A DNA stretch of 64,000 nt from Tubulanus polymorphus. Taxonomy: Eukaryota; Nemertea; Palaeonemertea; Tubulaniformes; Tubulanidae. A program made the translations under genes and the position numbers. The stretch is from NCBI RefSeq assembly GCF_964204645.1, contig NC_134029.1, positions 1,058,501 to 1,122,500 of the forward strand, written 5' to 3'. Shown here piece by piece: positions 21,871 to 32,668 of this stretch (its first letter is position 1; every line of letters starts with the position of its first letter). Under the pieces are notes generated by a model, which saw nothing but the letters and a program-made list of their open reading frames with translations, was not told where the DNA came from and did no database searches.

Positions 21871-22074
21871 ATTCGACAGAGAAATCGGCCCTGAAAAATA
21901 AAACGGGTTAGAACCTGCAAAAAAGAACGGGTTAATAAACACGGAACAGTACAGGACAGCACAGAGACGAACAGTAACACATAAAACATAAAGACGTCGT
22001 TCCTCAGGAAGCAGGAACAGGAGCAGGAGCGGGAGCGCAGCGAAAATCGCCAGGAGGAGAATCCACGGTAGCAT
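21685..22074 (-). CDS. Hypothetical small ORF starting with a signal-peptide-like segment
   Basis: From the ATG at 22074-22072 the minus strand encodes a very hydrophobic start (MLPWILLLAIFAALPLLLLF), like a signal peptide or anchor. A TATA-like sequence lies about 150 bp upstream. The frame then runs through pyrimidine tracts with TTTTGCAG and TTTTTCAG, which may be splice acceptors, and continues into the retrotransposon fragment. The whole 130-codon frame is therefore unlikely to be one native protein. The start alone could be a real first exon. Function unknown. Confidence 0.25.
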   Translation of the reverse strand: MLPWILLLAIFAALPLLLLFLLPEERRLYVLCVTVRLCAVLYCSVFINPFFFAGSNPFYFSGPISLSNFNVCWNKTYVRKHQLSFAGHVSRMSDKESVRKFCPLRALIRNTKTRMTRPHCPHLSTKCAE

Positions 22075-22220
22075 GTTCACAGTGTGAGTAAGCTGAGGTG
22101 AATGGTCTATGCTTGTGTACACCGTGGTCAGCCGGTGACGTATTCAATAGCCCGTATAAATGATATCGACAACTCTTGAAAAGCCGCAATTGTGTCTCTG
22201 TTGAATGGATTTACATTGAG

Positions 22221-22232
22221 AGCTTATATAGA
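22221..22232 (-). promoter_or_regulatory. Candidate TATA box, minus strand
   Basis: The minus strand reads CTATATAAGC, a close match to the TATA consensus. The distance to the ATG at 22074 is about 150 nt, which suits a short 5' UTR. AT-rich DNA yields such matches by chance, so this depends on the downstream ORF being real. Confidence 0.3.
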
Positions 22233-22615
22233 AGGTTCCACTGGGTTGAATACGCGCCAGTGTAGCCAGCTATACAATATCGTGGAACTTTATTAAGGCC
22301 ATAAAATAAATTACTTGATTCCCAACAGCTCCCCTATCCGAATTTAGCCGCCGCCTGGCAAAAAAACGTGTAGTTCACACCATGCACGTGGAAAGTGCTA
22401 TTTGAGTCATTAGGGAAAACCCCGGCACTACCATCTCGTGATTAATCATCATTCATACGGTTATCACGGAGATCCCGGATTTCAATTAAAAAACTTCTTG
22501 ATTCAATTAGGGAAGTGTGTAATGAGACACTGTGACTTCCCTGATTCCATTGAGGCCGGGCTGTTTTTAATTACTTGAAGCATCCTCCGAAATTCTGCCA
22601 AAAACTTTATGATTG

Positions 22616-22725
22616 TACGGAAGCCCCTAGGTGACATACGAGAAAATTTTTTCACAATTTCGACTTATTATGTCGAAATTCGACTGTGAAAAAATTTTCT
22701 CGTATGTCACCTAGGGGCTTCCGTA
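22616..22725. mobile_element. Palindromic MITE with 41-bp perfect terminal inverted repeats
   Basis: The arm 22616-22656 begins TACGGAAGCCCCTAGGTGAC and is matched exactly in reverse complement by 22685-22725. The 28-nt centre contains a second small inverted repeat (ATTTCGAC/GTCGAAAT). The element is flanked by the direct repeat TGATTG (22610-22615 and 22726-22731), a probable 6-bp target-site duplication. Perfect arms and a clean duplication suggest a young insertion. Confidence 0.85.
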
Positions 22726-22788
22726 TGATTGCCATTCATAATTAATTTGAAAAAGCACATTTTTTTCTTAAATTTTGATACCGGTACT

Positions 22789-22926
22789 TACGAAAGCCTC
22801 TAGGTGACATGTACGAGATAATTTTTTCACAATTTCGACTTATTATGTCAAATTTCGACATTCTTACTTTCATAATAAGTCGAAATTGTGAAAAAAATTA
22901 TCTCATGTCACCTAGGGGCTTCAGTA
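22789..22926. mobile_element. Second, diverged copy of the palindromic MITE
   Basis: It is the same family as 22616-22725: TACGAAAGCCTCTAGGTGAC on the left, CACCTAGGGGCTTCAGTA on the right, and a longer central stem (AATTTCGACTTATTATG against CATAATAAGTCGAAATT). The arms carry mismatches and no clear target duplication remains, so it is older. The two copies are only about 60 bp apart. Confidence 0.8.
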
Positions 22927-23289
22927 CTGGATTTAACGGTACATCATCGTGTAAATTTAGGAAAGTCCATACTAAGAATATCGTTTCTTGTTATCAATGC
23001 AGTGCCTATAATCGCGTATATTGTATTACAAGCTTGATTTTCGTGTAAATTATGTCATAACTGTTTGTATTGTATTGCTACGATATAAAGTCTAATTATT
23101 CTGTGATTGAAATGATTATTATGAATATGATATTCCTAAATAACTTGCACAGACATATACTTTATAGAAATAAATCATGCGTGACCTCTGAACTCTGGTG
23201 GAATTTTCATTTCTGGTGGAATTTCTCCTCTCATCTCTGGTGGAATTTCTCCTGACCTAAATATAACCAACTCATCACAATTCAATTCA

Positions 23290-23884
23290 ATTCATTTATG
23301 GATTTATTCATTTATTTATAAGTATTGTACAAAGTTTATATACAAGTTTTTACAATTGTCACTTCATCTTTAACAGACAATTAACAGACAGACACCAACA
23401 ACTCGGAATGAGTTCTCTCGTTAACTCATGCAATTCATTGAGTACTCTCATAATAACCGCAAAGACTCCAAGAGAGCTCTCCCACATCAGGTTTTCTTTT
23501 AACTCCGAGACTTCTCGTGAACTCAGAAGGACTCTTAAGAGAGATATTTAACTAAGCGAGAGTTCTTTAGTTTAAGTTCGTACAATTGTTGAATATTCTT
23601 GCGATGATGACAGATCACAGCCTGCACTTCGCTAGTAAAATGCATCGACATTGAAATGCAGCACTGATTCACACACAGCTGACTTGAACACAATCTGGTT
23701 TCTAGATCCTCATTCATCGATCATAATCTGGTTTCTAGATACTCATTCATCGACGACCACAATCTGGTTTCTAGATCCTCATTCATCGACCACAATCTGG
23801 TTTCTAGATCCTCATTCATCGACCACAATCTGGTTTCTAGATCTTCATTCATCTATCACAATCTGGTTTCTAGATCATCATCTA
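23290..23884 (-). other. INTS3: INTS3 3' UTR containing a minisatellite
   Basis: The sequence downstream of the INTS3 stop contains a 33-36 bp repeat at about 23690-23883 (AATCTGGTTTCTAGATCCTC on the plus strand, about six or seven copies) that begins right after the stop codon. Candidate poly(A) signals (AATAAA on the minus strand) lie at about 23303-23316. A three-copy TCTGGTGGAATTT repeat at 23195-23255 lies just beyond. Confidence 0.55.
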
Positions 23885-24770
23885 TCAATCACTATTGTCG
23901 TCTAAAGGATTTGTCGTTTTCCGTTTTTTCGACTTTGGCGGTTTGATTATTTCTTCATTCTGCGATGAAACGAAACGAATTCAATTCTTATTAAAATCAT
24001 TTTAAGAATGAATAGGAGTTTAAAATACGAATTCATTAAACTCACATCACTGCTGTCTGATGAACTATCTGATTCTTCAGTTATTGCTTTCCTCGGTTTG
24101 GAACCACCTTTAGGACTCGCGCACGATGCTTTCCGTCCGCGTAGAACTCGTGTCTGTTTTAAATCTTCAACATCTTCGACTAACGCGAGTAGATCACCGT
24201 ATCTGTGAGATATATACGAGAAATTAAACAACTCTTCAGATCAATGCAGGGTCCGATCTAAAGAATGAAAGCCACTCGTCCGGGGGGCAAGCATATCTGA
24301 AATTTCGCTTGCCCCCTCCAAAAGCTACTTGCCCTACCCACTTGCCCTACCCAGGCAGTCCTGATTGGTGTTACTATCATCCGTTGTATCGAGTGGGAAA
24401 AAAGCTTTTGTGACATGAAATTTCACTAGCCCGGTGGACAAGTGATAATGATAACCTACTTGCCCTGATGAGAATATACTTGTCCCGGGCAATCGGACAA
24501 GTGTTTAGATCGAACCCTGCAATGTGTTATAGGTGGATAATTGGACCCAGTTCCACAATTATGAGTTGAGAATGAACTAATTTCATCACCGAGTAAATTC
24601 TAACTGTGGAAATGGTTCTTGAACATCATTCTAATTGTTGAAAATAAGTTTGGCGAAAATAAGGGTGGCGAATAAGGTAGCTTTTTACTTACTTGGCTTT
24701 CAGTGATTCGCTCAGAGTTGATTGAACCTGTTGTAATCCTTGTTGAACCAATTCATGAGTTAAAACTACA

Positions 24771-24802
<32 letters not shown>

Positions 24803-27800
24803 GAAGATTAATACTTATAAATAGGGTAAATTCGTTTTCAGCGTAAATAGAAACTTACACGAGATATTACGACATGTTTGTCGTATATGATCCAAATGAG
24901 CTAAAATCTGCTCAATGTTTGGGTTCTCCTTTTTACCAGACGGATTTTGCTGCCTGAAAAAGGTTGCGTAATGACTTGAACAAAAAGGTTACGAGCTGTC
25001 CTTGGAATGCGAGGCGAGTGAATACCACCAAAGGGTTGGGTCCAAACTGTAAATTTCCCAAATGACTTAAGACAATTGATTGAACAAAGAGAAGTTTCTG
25101 TAACACAGCTGTAGGTCACAATGTGAACTAATAAATATGAACTCTACAACTGCAGAACCGACTCAAGTTTTGTAGATATTATTCAGATGCCTCGGCCCTA
25201 CACGCATGGTTTATTTCTAACCTTTGTCGTTTTCTGTTTGGCGTATTTGGAACGTTTTTTGTAAGTTGTGACAGTAATAATTCGGCCAACTTCTCTTCAC
25301 ATTCTTCAGCCCAATATTTCAATATCGAAACCGCGAAAAAATCATTCTTTTTACATTCGCGACACAAAATACATCTCAAAATCTCCGTATTCGGACTGAA
25401 ATTAGAAATTATACAAAATTAGATTCGATTCAGAAACGAGAATGAGTACAGAATACAGCATCGTGTGAATACAGAAATGTAAAATTTACCTGTTTCTTTT
25501 CAGTTGCAGTAGAATACATGAAAGTGCCTCGGCATGAGCTGAAAATACACAAATACGTTTAAAGATAGAATACGAAACGGTACTGTACATTAAATAGTAA
25601 AATACTCACCACCGAATTCCAGTTTTGGTAGAATCGGTAGAATATGTTCGACAGGAATGTTATGTGCAGCTATCAACTGCCACAGGAAATATTGTTCAAT
25701 AGTTTCCCATTCAAGACTATCATCTATAAAACATTAAACTATGTATCTTAGTATAATTGAGTTAGGGAGATTAATATGAGCTCAGAGTTTGTAAACTTAC
25801 TTAGAACAGCTAGAAATGAATCCTTCCTGAACATTATCAGATGACCCTGCAATATCTGACAGATTATATCCTGAAGCTGAAATAACAAAACACAAAATAC
25901 GAACTTCAAGCTCGCGTCGAAAACCGGCCGAATTTCAGCGAAGAGATGATTTATTACCTGAGGTCCGGCGATACTACCAACAATGAGATGTAGTAAATCA
26001 GTGTTGCCGATAGCGATATTAGGAAACTGCGTGTAAATATCCGGAATAAGAAACGTGAATAACCGAACGTCATCTTCTTGACACAACTACAAAAAAAAAA
26101 TACTTATAACTATATAGAAACACCTGACATAGTTCAGCAATGAAATGTGCGATTCAAACTTACATGCATATCTTCCATGAGAACAGTTGCTAAATCTTTA
26201 TCTAAACTTTTACAGAAATCGCGATAAGTCGACATTTTTTCATCATTCACTTTACTACAAAATACAACGTTTCAACCATTCATTAATTGTACCCTCCGTG
26301 AATATATCAGATAATCATTCGAAGCATTTTTAGATTAGAGATATTTTTCAACTCACCTGACTTTTAAAAAGTACAGTAAATTATAACCAATTCTTGGTTG
26401 TTTTTTATACATTTCGCTGAGTAGTAAAAGTAAAGGTTGTCGGCTGGGATCCTCTTCATGTGTCTGACTGAGATTTCTACAATATTCAAACCATTACATC
26501 TTACAACATCAGATCTCACTACTTTCAGAAATTATTCAGTCTATTCATCCGATTCTTACCTAAATAGTACAAACATTGGAGTTCCTATAGAATCTTCAAT
26601 TGATCTACAATTAAAATATCAAAACCATTTATATACAAAACTGCCAAAAATCATGCATCAAAAATCCCAACAACACCACAACAAATAATTTTGGTTCTGG
26701 GCAAACCGTTTGTAGTAGAGGTGTTCATCTATTTGAAGTTCACCACACTTTGAAAATTTGACTGACCACAAAAACAACTAGAACATTGTCAAATAACCAA
26801 TATCCTGAAATTCCAGTAGTTTTCCAGGCAAAGCCTTTTAAAATCCTGGAACTGATTTTACTCAAATTCCAGGAAATCCAGGTGTGCGAACCCTGTATCA
26901 TACCACCTCCCATTTATTAACTCAATAAGTACTACCTGGTATACAATAGAATCACCAGAATCCAGTTCCACAGTTGTGAGTTGAGATTTGACTAACTCAC
27001 GAGTTAACCCTAACTCATGACTGTGGAACTGGATCCTGTGATTTTAGTGCGCGAGTGAAACGGAATTGAAACGCTGTTTCTATCGAGCGATACTTACTCG
27101 TCGTCAATCTCAGGAGGAAACAGATTATTATTGAATTGACTAGATAAAATATGGCACAAACACAATCCGACAGGTTCAGCGGCGTCGATATCAAATATAT
27201 CGTCCTGAATAATCGACTGAACTAAAGAATCCATGAATTCACATTGCGTATCATTGTCTTTTTCCAACCACAATTGTTCGACATTGTTTTTAATATCGGG
27301 ACTATCGATCTGTTCGAGCACGTCACTGATATTCACGTCTGCTAACGTAGAAACACGAGTCGGACGATACTGTATCGATTCACTGGTTTTACCACCTGAA
27401 ACAACCATAAACATTATCATACATCATTTCACAATTCATCTGTTTAATATTACTCATCCAAAATTCCTCGATAATTCCCCAACCCTTGACCAAAAGTTCC
27501 CTGAATGAATGTTAAGATATCCTCACTGGGGCCAGTTTCTAATCAAAAAGTTCCTTGTGCCACTCGTCACCAACAAGAACAATTAGACACCAAAAATTCA
27601 AATTCTCTGATTAAATTTTGAGATATCCTCTGTGAGGGCTGTAAGAGTAACAGTTACCTATTAATGAAAGTGGTTCATCATCTTCATCGCTGAATTCAGC
27701 TTCTGTTCCGTTATTTGAATCATTTAAATGATTACCAATCAGAGCAGAACCCTGATCAACTACTAGTTCAATATCTTTACCATTAGTCGGTTCATCTTTA

Positions 27801-30695
27801 GCTGCAACACAATAACATAAAACGCTAATTAAACATAAACAGGGACGCAGCTGAGAGAGGAAAGAGTAGAGAGAAGATAGAACAGTCAGGTGGAAAGGGA
27901 AGAGAAAGGATTTATGGATAGGAAAGAAAGCAGGGAGAGGGAGCAGGAGAGTGAGAGGAAGGTCGGATCAGGGGAGAGGGATATGAACAGTTTTTCCAAA
28001 GAGATAGTGTTGTATTTTTTACCTTCCGGTGAACAGAATTCAGTAAAGTTTTCACGTATCATGTTGCGTAATTCACGATCAATTCGATTATTATCAAACA
28101 ATGGAGACAACGACCTAAATACAAATAAACAGATGAATCAGTTAAAACTGAACCGATGACCGACTCGGAGCCCGGAATAGACCAGTGGAACTGACCTGAT
28201 GACCGACTCAGAGAGTGGAGGAGACCAGTGGAACTGACCCAATGACCGACTCGGAGACCGGTGGGGACCAGTGGAACTGAACCGATGACCGACTCGGAGA
28301 CCGGAGGGGACCAGTGGAAATGACCCGATGACCGACTCGGAGAGTGGAGGGGACCGGTGGAACTGACCCGATGACCGACTCGGAGAGTGGAGGGGACCGG
28401 TGGAACTGACCCGATGACCGACTCGGAGACCGGAGGGGACCAGTGGAACTGACCCGATGACCGACTCGGAGAGTGGAGGGGACCAGTGGAACTGACCCGA
28501 TGACCGACTCGGAGACCGGAGGGGACCAGTGGAACTAACCCGATGACCGACTCGGAGAACGGTGGAACTTACTGTAAAACACGTTTATCTAAAATGGCGT
28601 AAAGAGCTGCATAGATTCCCTGTTTTACCTGACCAGCGAGTGGAGGGAAAAAATTACCCATTATCTACAAAATAAAACAATATTCTCTCTCATATCAATC
28701 AACAAGTAGAGAGGATCGAGACTTAGATCTTCAACTGTTGACTTCTAAATTCCTTTCTAGTCTTTCATCAACAAGTCTTTTACACTAGCCTTCGAGGTTG
28801 GCTCAGGGGGGGGGGGTTATGGTTGAAAAGTTATTGTTTCCAGTTCTTGTCTAGCTGATTAGATTGTCTATCATGTATTTGATGATGATAGCAATAGAAA
28901 CATCGAGAGAATGAAAGAAACTGATACTTACTCTACACATAAAGTCTAATAATGTGGCTGTTATTGGTAAATGTTGACGCATTGAATGATACATCACTAG
29001 AATAGCAGGTTCTGTGAGTGAAATACAGAAATCAAAACAATTAGCACCGAATGAAACCAGAATATACGAATCTAACTCCAGATCAGATAAATCAGCTTAC
29101 CGATATTCATAATGTTGTCTTTATCTTTTTCGAAAAATAACCAATCATAAAACAGTGATAATTTAGCATTTGATGCGGCAACATTCGACTGAAGAAAGAG
29201 AAAATACAATAAACATTGATGAGACTGATTCACACATTGATGAGACCGATTCACACATTGATGAGACTGATTCACACATTGATGAGACCGATTCACACAT
29301 TGATGAGACAGAAAGCTGCGATTGAGGATACTTACAGTACACGTCGTGAGTAACCAACCAATGACAGCCCAACGCGGGATGATATCAGAACACAGCACCT
29401 CATTAGACGGGTGTATCACAGCACAAATATAACGTATCAAATCAAACCGTAACGATTGACTCTCAGGAGTGGCTAGATACTGAAATTAAACACAAACATC
29501 AATTCATATACATATATGACTGCGGTAAGTCGGGTAAGTTTGGGATTCTTACAGATCAGGGAATCCAAAGTTCTCTATTTCCCTGACCCTTTATTGACTA
29601 AAAATTCCCTGATCAAATTACAAGATATCATCAGTGGGGACTGTTTCTTATCAAGAGGTTCCTTGCGCCTAAGTCCCCGATCTATAAGATCCCTGTAAGA
29701 TAAAGATTCACTTACTTGTCGTTGGAACCACTCCTGGTAGCGTTTTTGTTGACCAAATTTCACTTTACTCGTCAGAAAACACAGTTTAGTTTCCATATCA
29801 GGAGTTAAACGAGATACGAAGAATTTTCGCGAAGTTCTCATTTTCATCAATTGTTGAACACCTTCAAAATATAAACAGAAATCAGGTCAGAAAGTGTTAT
29901 CAAAATCCAGTTCAATAGTTCTTAGTTTGACTTAACGCTTTCAGTGCTGGCTAATTAATACCCTATAGTGCTGAAGATAATTTGAAAAATTTTAAGAAAT
30001 TCCACCCTAGTGTGTTGAATAACGGGAATACCACTATAATAGTGCGTCTACACCGCGGCGCAGTGTATCGTTAGTTACTAATATTTCACTATGTTTGACT
30101 GGTGCTGCCATCTTTCAAGAGAGATAATTAGTAATTACTAATTACATCAATACATTGCAGTGCGGTGTACTAGCAAAATCCATCACTGATTTGTACACCG
30201 CACTGCGGTGTAGACGCACTGAAAGGGTTAAAGAGTTAGAATTAATTCATCACAAATGCTTCAAAATCTTAGAGAATTAAATTCAACGAAGAACTGTGAA
30301 AACTGAGACCATTTTGATAAAAGATTTATTATTTACCAGTAAATGTAGGTGACAATGATTCTGCGTTGTGTAAAATATCTCTCCATAATTTCTCGAATTC
30401 CGGAATTCTAGCCACGTACTGCAATAACCGCACCAAATCGCGTCCTATCTGCATACACTCAGTGAACTAGAATAAAACACACAGTATTACCGTAATAAAA
30501 CATTCCAGTTAGCGATTGAATTCAACGTCGAAATATTTTACCTTTTCTCGAAGTAACGAGACGCAGAAATCGACCTCTCTTTGTCGTAAACTGCTCAGAT
30601 TTGGACTTCCGTGATCTAGTATTACTCGGAGATATGTGTATAGAGCTACTGTCATCAGTTGAGGTGTTACATCTAACCAACTCCTAAATATATAC

Positions 30696-30737
<42 letters not shown>

Positions 30738-32668
30738 TAATCAAACAAACGATAATGAATCATGCAAATCATTGAAAATCAAGTAAAACCAGTTCAACGC
30801 GATCAATGTTAGTTTCATTAACGCTTTCAGTGCTGACTAATTAATACCCTTTAGTCCTGAAGATAATTTGAAAATTCTGAAAAATTCCACCCTAGTGTGT
30901 TGAATAACGGGAATACCACTATAGTGCGTGTACACCGCGGCGCGGTATATCGATAGTTACTAATATTTCACTATGTTTGACAGGTGCTGCCATCTTTCAA
31001 GAGAGATAATTAGTAATTACTAATTAAATCAATACACCGCAGTGCGGTGTACTAGCAAAATCCATCACTGATTCGTACACTGCACTGCGGTGTAGACGCA
31101 CTGAAAGGGTTAAACTGGTTTTGACTGCGGTAACAAGGCGACCAAGTCTACACGACCCAATTCTACAGGTTCTATAATTCTATTTGGTTCAGATGTGACT
31201 CTTTCGACTTTATTTACTAAGGCAGAACTCAAAATTTATGAAAACAAAGACTAGGCCTAGAGTACTAGAAATTATCCAGACCATATTTTGGAGACGAGAA
31301 ACTGAAAATTTCAATAATTTTCCAAGCCTCGAAAAAATTTCAATAATTTTTGTACAAAGTGAACAGTATTGATTTACCTGTAATCCACTAGAATATCGAG
31401 AAGATTTTCAGTGAGCCAAATATTCTTAGGCGTAACATCACCACCTATAAATAATCACATAATGAATCATATATTAAGCGCCGAGCCGGTTTTGATAAAG
31501 AGGTTGTGTATTATTGATAGTGATAAGAGCGTACCAGCAATCTGACGTAATAACGAACAGCCAACAGTATCAGCACCAGTCGCTGAATTCTTTATCATTT
31601 CACGCGTAAACCATAAAATCTGTAATACACAAACAACTTCATTATTCAATCCTCAAGCTTACATAAAGCCAGTCAGTTCTAGAGGCAGTACTAGAATTAG
31701 TGTTTACCTGCGCTCTCACAGAGTCCTGAAGTTTCAACCATTTCTCATGAATCAATCGGTTAGTAATCGATATAACGGCATTTAAAGCATCGCGATTTAA
31801 AACTATCATATCGCGACAACTCTGTGAAAAAGAGAGACATAGAGATAATGAGTGTTTATAATGTTGTTAATGTTATTTGAACACAGTTCCCCGGTTCGTC
31901 CATACCTTCGAGGCTCCTTTCAGATCAGTAAGGATACTGTATAATAATCCAAACTGTATTTCTTCATACTGAGTTTGTCCTTTACAAATCTACGAAACAA
32001 AATGAACTCATATTGAATTTAGAGGTACATCCACCCTGATTCGAAAACCCAGGGTCTATTCAAATAGGGGTTCATAAAATGGATCCGGATCGACAGTTAT
32101 GAGATGAGATTTTACTGAAGAGATTACTTTAACGCACAACTGCGCAATTGGAATGATCCCAATTTGTCAAACAGGGGCGGAGCTGGATTTATTTACCTGC
32201 GCGTTTAAAACGTCGCTCGTCTCTCTGTCCGAGAGTCCATTGATCATAGACACCAAATTCTTATGAGCTCGACTCAATTTCTGTAATTAATAAATATCTA
32301 AATAAGTAATCGTTCATTCCTGGTAAATTAATATTGCTGACAAATATGGTTTCGATCAAACAACAATGCCATCTCTGAATGAAAGAACAAAATCAAGTAA
32401 ATAAAGAAATAAATTAAAATGAGCACAAATTATACAAATCATATGTTATTAATTACACCTTAGAAATTGATCTAACGAATAGTTTTTGCAGTTAGAGGAC
32501 AGTACTTATAGGTGTACTGTAGTAAATAAAATGAATTGTAGTTTGAATTGATGTGAGGATTGAGAGGAGAGAGGGAAGTCTACTGGTGATTTGTACCTCA
32601 TCAATATCATCTTTCTGATCTATAATCGATGATAAAAGAAGCTGAGATGATTCTTTATTGTTATCCAT
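23885..32668 (-). CDS. INTS3: Integrator complex subunit 3 (INTS3)
   Basis: Subunit of the nuclear Integrator complex, which cleaves snRNA and other nascent RNA polymerase II transcripts; it also forms the SOSS complex with single-strand DNA-binding proteins. Exons in transcript order: 32668-32597, 32280-32197, 31989-31906, 31821-31708, 31619-31535, 31444-31378, 30683-30542, 30466-30337, 29861-29716, 29479-29336, 29188-29101, 29011-28932, 28664-28573, 28114-28023, 27801-27658, 27395-27098, 26604-26560, 26476-26357, 26254-26164, 26086-25958, 25876-25801, 25723-25610, 25538-25490, 25395-25222, 24953-24859, 24765-24693, 24202-24046, 23959-23885. All phases join to 1,019 codons, against about 1,040 in human. 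Diagnostic stretches: [48 protein letters not shown]. The tail is acidic then basic (KPPKSKKRK), as in the family. One exon is only 45 nt. Intact. Confidence 0.97.
24247..24519. mobile_element. hAT-like MITE in an INTS3 intron
   Basis: The terminal inverted repeats CAGGGTCCGATCTAAA and TTTAGATCGAACCCTG differ at one or two bases and bound a 273-bp element with no ORF. The termini have the CAGGG...CCCTG form of hAT elements. The flanks share CAATG as a direct repeat; 8 bp would be expected, so the duplication has decayed or the family is different. Internal CTTGCCCTACCC is repeated. Confidence 0.65.
26958..27036. repeat. Palindromic dispersed repeat
   Basis: AATCCAGTTCCACAGTTGTG is mirrored by a near-exact reverse complement ending CTGTGGAACTGGATCC, with a 30-nt middle. 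Related, mostly partial copies occur in introns and spacers at about 425-480, 1938-1965, 2035-2055, 24538-24615, 32085-32160, 38998-39060 and 48315-48425. It behaves like a short interspersed palindromic element. Confidence 0.65.
27455..27650. repeat. Dispersed SINE-like or MITE-like repeat
   Basis: The block includes GTGCCACTCGTCACCAACAAG and AAAATTCAAATTCTCTGA. Similar blocks occur at about 5150-5290 (channel intron), 29535-29690 (INTS3 intron) and, more diverged, 39485-39690 (ACSBG intron). The copies share the order: fragment with AAGATATC, GGGGCC-type word, CTAATCAAAA, GCCACTCGTCACC. No polymerase III boxes are obvious. Confidence 0.5.
28155..28566. repeat. 43-bp minisatellite next to an INTS3 splice donor
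   Basis: About nine and a half copies of a unit beginning GATGACCGACTCGGAGACCG, with spacing of 43 bp checked between the first copies. The array begins within about 10 nt of the 5' splice site of the exon 28573-28664. It is GC-rich compared with its surroundings. Confidence 0.9.
29214..29311. repeat. 21-bp minisatellite in an INTS3 intron
   Basis: About five copies of ATTGATGAGACTGATTCACAC (alternating GACTG/GACCG). It lies between the exons 29101-29188 and 29336-29479, only 26 nt from one of them. Confidence 0.85.
29932..30231. mobile_element. piggyBac-like MITE, copy 1
   Basis: The element is bounded by TTAA at both ends. The termini are TTAACGCTTTCAGTGC and, reverse-complemented, TTAACCCTTTCAGTGC. 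TTAA target sites and CCCTTT termini are hallmarks of the piggyBac superfamily. It has internal repeats of the word GTGCGGTGTA (CACCGC-rich), no ORF, and is 300 bp long. It sits in the INTS3 intron between exons 29716-29861 and 30337-30466. Confidence 0.8.
30696..30738. repeat. (AATC)n microsatellite
   Basis: About ten copies of the tetramer AATC. A shorter run of the same tetramer lies at 24775-24800 in another INTS3 intron. Confidence 0.95.
30818..31113. mobile_element. piggyBac-like MITE, copy 2
   Basis: Same family and orientation as 29932-30231, about 296 bp, again TTAA to TTAA. A few substitutions and a small gap separate the copies (for example AGTGCGTGTACACCGCGG against AGTGCGTCTACACCGCGG). 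It sits in the INTS3 intron between exons 30542-30683 and 31378-31444. Confidence 0.8.
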
